This document shows positions 6,272-9,932 of a DNA stretch of 9,932 bases, one piece after another; positions within the stretch are counted from its first letter, which is position 1; each line of letters starts with the position of its first letter. This stretch comes from a bacterium (lineage in GTDB: Bacteria; Myxococcota_A; Bradymonadia; UBA7976; UBA1532). The notes under the pieces were generated by a model that was not told the origin of the DNA, searched no databases, and saw nothing but the letters and a program-made list of their open reading frames with translations. The position numbers and the translations under genes are program-made. The stretch is taken from contig JAUHVS010000165.1 in NCBI GenBank assembly GCA_030424955.1, positions 1 through 9,932 on the forward strand. Direction: 5' to 3'.

Positions 6272-7362
6272 ACCGGTGGGGGCGCGCCCTGGTGGGGTGG
6301 ACGCTGGCGGGGGGCGCGCTGGCGGCCTGCGCGGACGATCCCGCGCCGCTGCCGCGCTTCACCACCGACGGCGCGCCGCCCGCCCGCGACCGGGGCCAGG
6401 CCATGGACGCGCTCGCGATCCAAGACGGGGCGGTGGACGCTGCGGCCGATCAGGCCGTGCGGCCGGTGGACGGCGGCGCGCTCGACGCGGGCGCCCCGGA
6501 CGCCGAGCCCCCGGACGCTGCGCGGTTGGATCTTGGGCCCCTGGACGCCGCGCCCCCAGACGCGCAGACCCCGGACGCCGCGCCGCTGGACGCGGACCCC
6601 CCGGACGCGGCCCTCGACGGGGGCGCCGCCGACGCGGGCTCACCCGACGCCGAGGTCCCCCTGGGCCCGTGCCCCGCCGACATGGTGTGGGTGCCCGGGG
6701 GCGTGTCCCCGCTGGGCCCCAACAACGTGCCCGTCGACCTGCCGGCCTTCTGCATCCACCAGCTTGAGGTCACGGCGGGCGCCTTCAACGCCTGCGCCGA
6801 GGCCGGCGGCTGCGCCGGCTACGAGGGCTGGGCCCTGTGCCGCGACGGTGATCCCCGCCGGCCGCACCAGTGCCGCGCCGATCGCCAGGGCTGGCCCGCG
6901 AACTGGATCGACTGGTTCCGCGCCGACGAGTACTGCCGCTGGATCGGCGGCCGGCTGCCCAGCGAGCCGGAGTGGGAGAAGGCCGCCCGCGGCTTCCCCG
7001 GGCGCCTGTGGCCCCACGGGGACCGCATCGGCTGCGCGGACGCGCACTACGCCCGCGGCCAGGCCTTCAACGCCTGCGCGGGCTTTGGCGGGCGGGCCGA
7101 CGACGCCCTCCCGCCGGGGGGCTACCCCGCGGCGCTGAGCCCCTTCGGCGCCCTCGACCTGGCGGGCAACGTCAAGGAGTGGGTGGACATCCGCGAGGAT
7201 CCCCAAGCGGTGCCCGCCGACGACGATCCCGGGGTGACCCGCGGGGGGAGCTGGCGGGACAGCGCCGAGCAGGTGTCGGCCCTGGCGCGGGACACCCTCA
7301 TCGGCCACGGCGTGAGCAGCCCGCTCCACGGCTTCCGCTGCGTGGCCGCCGCCCGGCCCTGA
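6268..7362 (+). CDS. Lipoprotein with Pro-Asp-Ala repeat linker and C-terminal FGE-fold domain
   Basis: A 364-residue lipoprotein. The signal peptide ends in the lipobox LAAC (Cys21); +2 is Ala rather than Asp, so outer-membrane sorting is plausible. A low-complexity linker rich in LDA/PDA units (about 45-129) follows, then an FGE-sulfatase-fold domain (about 134-360). Its motifs are ADMVWVPGG (137-145), CIHQLEVTAGAFNAC (162-176), RLPSEPEWEKAARG (229-242), LDLAGNVKEWVDI (296-308), RGGSWRDS (325-332) and HGFRCV (354-359). As in the FGE-fold protein at 1930-2823, there is no cysteine pair after RGGS, so formylglycine formation is not expected; a structural or ligand-binding role is more likely. 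The start is TTG at 6268, chosen because it overlaps the preceding TGA as TTGA and is followed at once by the signal peptide. It is the last gene of the operon beginning at 4848. Confidence 0.82.
   Translation: MNRWGRALVGWTLAGGALAACADDPAPLPRFTTDGAPPARDRGQAMDALAIQDGAVDAAADQAVRPVDGGALDAGAPDAEPPDAARLDLGPLDAAPPDAQTPDAAPLDADPPDAALDGGAADAGSPDAEVPLGPCPADMVWVPGGVSPLGPNNVPVDLPAFCIHQLEVTAGAFNACAEAGGCAGYEGWALCRDGDPRRPHQCRADRQGWPANWIDWFRADEYCRWIGGRLPSEPEWEKAARGFPGRLWPHGDRIGCADAHYARGQAFNACAGFGGRADDALPPGGYPAALSPFGALDLAGNVKEWVDIREDPQAVPADDDPGVTRGGSWRDSAEQVSALARDTLIGHGVSSPLHGFRCVAAARP
6400..6654 (+). repeat. Degenerate LDA/PDA-coding repeat
   Basis: Encodes residues 45-129 of the FGE-fold lipoprotein. The cleanest part (6541-6612) has a 15-base period coding xDAxP-like units (LDAAP, PDAQT, PDAAP, LDADP). 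It is acidic and proline-rich, likely an extended spacer holding the domain away from the membrane. Copy-number change by slippage would be expected. Confidence 0.7.
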
Positions 7363-7384
7363 CCGCGCCCCGGGCCAGCGCCCG

Positions 7385-7405
7385 CGGCCGGCTCGGCGCC
7401 GGTCG
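7385..7405 (+). terminator. Hairpin after the three-gene operon
   Basis: CGGCCGG (7385-7391) pairs with CCGGTCG (7399-7405, one G-T pair) around a seven-base loop, 22 bases after the stop codon at 7362. No T tract follows immediately; TTGTTT comes only at 7416. It lies between the operon and the next promoter candidate, which fits a terminator, but stems of this kind are common by chance in such G/C-rich DNA. Confidence 0.25.
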
Positions 7406-7415
7406 GGTCACCCAG

Positions 7416-7445
7416 TTGTTTCCAAGCGGCCTCGGATGCGATACA
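7416..7445 (+). promoter_or_regulatory. Candidate promoter for the sulfatase-fold membrane protein gene
   Basis: TTGTTT (7416-7421) as -35, an 18-base spacer, and TGC-GATACA (7437-7445) as an extended -10. The segment is the most A/T-rich of the intergenic gap and ends 24 bases before the ATG at 7470, leaving a short leader with GGAGG at 7461-7465. It implies the downstream gene can be expressed apart from the 4848-7362 operon. Confidence 0.42.
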
Positions 7446-7469
7446 GCGGCCCGCAACCGGGGAGGGGCC

Positions 7470-9560
7470 ATGCGCCCAGCACAGCACACGTCGACGCCCA
7501 GGTGGTGGCTCACTACGGCCGCTGTGATGGGTGCGGTGTGCGGGCTCGACGCGGTGTGGACGGCCGGCGGCGTGGACGCCGTCGCCGCCGCCGCCGGGCT
7601 GGGCGTGACCCTGGGGGCGCTGCTCGGCCTCGCCCTCGACGGCCTGGGCGCCGTGGGCCGCCGCCTGCCGTGGCCCGCGACCCTGGTGGGCTGGCTGGCC
7701 CTGGGCGCCGGCGCTGGTCACTGGCTCGCCGAGGGCCTGGGGGCCTGGACCCGCCTCGACGGCCCCTACCGCACCCTCGCGATCCTGTCCCTCGGCCTCA
7801 GCTACGGCGGCGGCGCCGCCCTGGGCGCGGTGCTCTGGAGCCAGCAGCCCCGCCGCGGCGCGCCGGCCCTGGCCATGGCCCGCCCCTGGCTGCGCTGGGC
7901 CAGCGTGGTGGCCCTGGTGGCGGGCGCCGTGGTGATGACCCGCGTCGACCGCACCCGCTTCGTGGGCATCTACCCCGACGCCCACGTGGCGCTGCAGGCC
8001 GTGAGCCTGTGGGCCCTGGCCGCCGCCACCCGGCTGCTCATCGGCCGGCCGCGGGTGGCCCGCCGCGGCCTCGCGCTGGCCGCCGTGGTGGTGCTGGGCC
8101 TGAGCGTGGGCACCTTCGCCGCCCTGCACGGGGGCGCGCCGGTCACCCTGTCGGCCCTCGCGCGGCGGCCGCTGCCCGATCTGGCCTTGTCGACCCTGCG
8201 GGCCTGGACGGACGTCGACGGCGACGGCGTGTCGAGCCTGCTCGGGGGCGGCGACCGGGCGGCCTTCGACCCAGACATCGGGGCCTTTGAGGGCACGCTC
8301 GAGGTGGATCCCACCCTGGGCGGCACGGCCCAGGCCGTCGCCGAGCCCTCGCCGGTGAGCGTGGTGCTCATCACCGTCGACACCCTGCGCCCCGACCGCA
8401 TGGGCGTGTACGGCCACAGCCGCAACACGACCCCCCGCATCGGCGCCTGGGCCCAGCGGGCCACCCGCTTCGACCGCGCCTACACCAGCGGCTCGTGGAC
8501 CTCGCTGGCGGTGAGCAGCCTGATGCGGGGCGTGTACCCGCGCCGCCTGCAGTGGACCCGGCTGGCCGAGACCACCCGCTTCCGCCTCGTGCGCGCCGAC
8601 GAGATGACCCAGCTGGCCGAGGGCGAGCGGCTGAAGCTCATGTTCGGGCTGCCCCTCGAGGATCCGCGGCCCACCCTCGCCGAGCGGCTGAAGGCCCGCG
8701 GCATGTACACCATGGGGGTCGCCGACGACGGCTACTCCAGCTTCCTCAGCCGCGAGATGGGGGCGGCCCGGGGCTTCACCGACTTCCTGTCCGTCGACAG
8801 CCTGCCCGCCAAGGAGCGCACCGACGCCGGCACCACCAAGCTGGCCCTGCAGGCGCTCCAGAAGCGCCCCAAGGACACCCCGTTCTTCCTGTGGGTGCAC
8901 TACTTCGGGCCCCACAGCCCGTCGGAGCGCTACGTGCGCAGCTGGGCCTACGGCCGCGGCGTCGCCGAGGAGTACGACCACGAGGTGCGCTACAACGACG
9001 CCCACGTGGGGCGGCTGCTGACCATGCTGGAGCGCATCGGCAAGCAGACGCCGCTGGCGATCGTGCTCACCTCGGATCACGGCGAGCTCTTCCTGGACCG
9101 CCGCCGCCTGCACGGCGTGGGCCTGCAGGAGCAGCTGGTGCGGGTGCCCATGCTGATCCAGGCGCCCGGGCTGCCCACGGGGCCGTCCTCGCAGCTGGTG
9201 AGCCTGGTGGATCTGGCGCCGACCATCCTGGGGCTCACCCGCACGCCGCTGGACGGGGTGATGGACGGCGAGGATCTCGTGGGGCTGCTCAAGGCCCCCC
9301 CGAGCCCCCGGGTGCTGCTGACCGAGACCTGGCGCTTCAACCGCCACCGCAAGCCCGTGCGCGACCTGGTGGGCGCCTTCGATGGCACCCACATGCTGGT
9401 CAAGGACGGGGTGCGCAACCTCAAGAGCGTGTTCTCGCAGCGCGATCTCGCCGTGGAGCAGACCGACCTGCACCACCAGGTGAAGGTCCCGCACCTCGAG
9501 GCCGCGCTGCAGCGCTACCAGGCGCAGACCCGCGGCGGCCGGGTGGACCTGCGGGACTGA
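7470..9560 (+). CDS. Membrane-anchored sulfatase-fold (alkaline phosphatase superfamily) protein with Thr nucleophile position
   Basis: A 696-residue inner-membrane protein. About seven hydrophobic segments (roughly 13-30, 36-55, 70-90, 104-124, 141-156, 171-190, 198-218) are followed by a DVDGDG loop (248-253) and a sulfatase-fold domain (about 296-610). Motifs are VVLITVDTLRPDRMGVYG (298-315, metal ligand D304), the nucleophile strand YTSGSWTSLAVSSLMRG (338-354), WVHYFGPHSP (475-484), TSDHGELF (534-541) and HGVGLQEQLVRVPM (548-561). Aligned without gaps to sulfatases (CxPxR-S-L-x-x-G-x-Y-P), the formylglycine Cys position holds Thr344, and Pro and Arg are replaced by Leu346 and Val348. A Thr nucleophile is known in LtaS and phosphoethanolamine transferases, so a phospho-group transferase or hydrolase acting on envelope polymers or lipids is more likely than a sulfatase. 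ATG at 7470 has GGAGG at 7461-7465. It has its own candidate promoter. Confidence 0.87.
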   Translation: MRPAQHTSTPRWWLTTAAVMGAVCGLDAVWTAGGVDAVAAAAGLGVTLGALLGLALDGLGAVGRRLPWPATLVGWLALGAGAGHWLAEGLGAWTRLDGPYRTLAILSLGLSYGGGAALGAVLWSQQPRRGAPALAMARPWLRWASVVALVAGAVVMTRVDRTRFVGIYPDAHVALQAVSLWALAAATRLLIGRPRVARRGLALAAVVVLGLSVGTFAALHGGAPVTLSALARRPLPDLALSTLRAWTDVDGDGVSSLLGGGDRAAFDPDIGAFEGTLEVDPTLGGTAQAVAEPSPVSVVLITVDTLRPDRMGVYGHSRNTTPRIGAWAQRATRFDRAYTSGSWTSLAVSSLMRGVYPRRLQWTRLAETTRFRLVRADEMTQLAEGERLKLMFGLPLEDPRPTLAERLKARGMYTMGVADDGYSSFLSREMGAARGFTDFLSVDSLPAKERTDAGTTKLALQALQKRPKDTPFFLWVHYFGPHSPSERYVRSWAYGRGVAEEYDHEVRYNDAHVGRLLTMLERIGKQTPLAIVLTSDHGELFLDRRRLHGVGLQEQLVRVPMLIQAPGLPTGPSSQLVSLVDLAPTILGLTRTPLDGVMDGEDLVGLLKAPPSPRVLLTETWRFNRHRKPVRDLVGAFDGTHMLVKDGVRNLKSVFSQRDLAVEQTDLHHQVKVPHLEAALQRYQAQTRGGRVDLRD

Positions 9561-9639
9561 CCGGCGCGACCTGCGGGCCCGCCGGGCATCGCATCGCAGC
9601 GCGCCCGCGAGCGCGGCGCGGCCCAGCGTGGAGGACCCG

Positions 9640-9932
9640 ATGGCCATCGACTTCAAGACCCTCGACGAGGCGGCGTGGCGCGCGCGCCTCTCCCCCGAGC
9701 AGTTCCGCATCTTGCGCCAGGCGGGCACCGAGCGGGCCTTCACCGGCGAGCACTGGGACACCGATCGGCCGGGCGTGTACTTCTGCGCTGGCTGTGACGC
9801 CGAGCTGTTCCACGCCCCTCACAAGTTCCACTCGGGGTGTGGCTGGCCCAGCTTCACCCTGCCCGCCAGCGGCGATCGCATCACCGAGCACACCGACCTG
9901 AGCCACGGCATGCGCCGGGTCGAGGTGCGCTG
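9640..9932 (+). CDS. msrB: Peptide-methionine (R)-S-oxide reductase MsrB, partial (3' end outside window)
   Basis: The first 97 residues of MsrB, which reduces methionine-R-sulfoxide in proteins using thioredoxin. Recognisable parts are GTERAFTGEHWD (29-40), GVYFCAGCDAELF (45-57, zinc-type CxxC at Cys49/Cys52), HSGCGWPSF (64-72) and DLSHGMRRVEVR (86-97). The second zinc CxxC and the catalytic cysteine of the R-x-C-x-N-S motif lie beyond the window end. Cys67, in the GCGWPSF motif, is the position of the recycling cysteine in many bacterial MsrBs. ATG at 9640 is supported by GGAGG at 9630-9634. There is no signal peptide, so a cytoplasmic enzyme. It lies 79 bases after the sulfatase-fold gene and could be read from the same transcript. 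Confidence 0.95.
   Translation, partial: MAIDFKTLDEAAWRARLSPEQFRILRQAGTERAFTGEHWDTDRPGVYFCAGCDAELFHAPHKFHSGCGWPSFTLPASGDRITEHTDLSHGMRRVEVR

Noticed and set aside
6400..6654. The repetitive tract as a CRISPR array or minisatellite element
   Set aside because: It is in frame, codes for LDA/PDA units within a lipoprotein linker, and has no repeat-spacer structure.
7470..9560. Calling this gene a sulfatase
   Set aside because: The C/S-x-P-x-R modification motif is absent, with Thr, Leu and Val at the Cys, Pro and Arg positions.
9573..9582. GCGGGCCCGC perfect 10-base palindrome between the sulfatase-fold gene and msrB
   Set aside because: Short G/C palindromes occur often by chance in this composition, and there is no partner site, T tract or promoter arrangement around it.
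7122..9761. An 879-codon open frame on the minus strand opposite the sulfatase-fold gene
   Set aside because: It is very rich in His, Gln, Gly and Arg, has no recognisable domain, and mirrors a gene with clear family motifs. Long antisense open frames are expected in DNA this rich in G and C.

Overview
The window is very GC-rich. It codes on both strands in a dense bacterial layout, with start sites supported by GGAGG-like ribosome binding sites or 4-base stop/start overlaps. Lipoproteins with Asp-Ala/Pro-Asp-Ala rich linkers, repeated FGE-sulfatase-fold domains and a membrane-bound sulfatase-fold protein together suggest Myxococcota or a related former deltaproteobacterial lineage. That placement is an inference; there is no rRNA or other marker gene here. 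I see no mobile element, CRISPR array, tRNA or rRNA.

Layout. The C-terminal end of an unidentified helical protein (2-340, +) is followed by a short CPA2/Kef-type cation/proton antiporter without an RCK domain (426-1604, +) and a small HMA-type metal-binding protein (1678-1905, +). These converge on a two-gene minus-strand operon: a secreted protein resembling the LIC_10091 family (3842 down to 2820) and, overlapping its stop by GTGA, a secreted FGE-fold protein (2823 down to 1930). A hairpin at 1902-1933 lies between the convergent genes and contains both stop codons. Adenylate kinase (4045-4674, +) starts divergently after a 202-base regulatory gap.

The most unusual part is a tightly overlapping plus-strand operon. 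It encodes a lipoprotein with two copies of an eight-cysteine module (4848-5477), a ferritin-like protein with a complete set of diiron ligands (5474-6271), and a lipoprotein with a Pro-Asp-Ala linker and an FGE-fold domain (6268-7362). The successive starts overlap the preceding stops as GTGA and TTGA. A plausible extended -10 lies before the first gene. After a separate candidate promoter comes a seven-helix membrane protein with an alkaline-phosphatase/sulfatase domain (7470-9560). The window ends inside msrB (9640 onward).

How the genes may work together. Adenylate kinase, MsrB and the antiporter are housekeeping or stress functions. The FGE-fold and sulfatase-fold genes look at first like a sulfatase-maturation set, but the residues argue against it: both FGE-fold proteins lack the catalytic cysteine pair, and the sulfatase-fold protein has Thr where the formylglycine cysteine would be. 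The three-gene operon looks like an envelope system of unknown function, with two anchored lipoproteins encoded around a soluble diiron protein.
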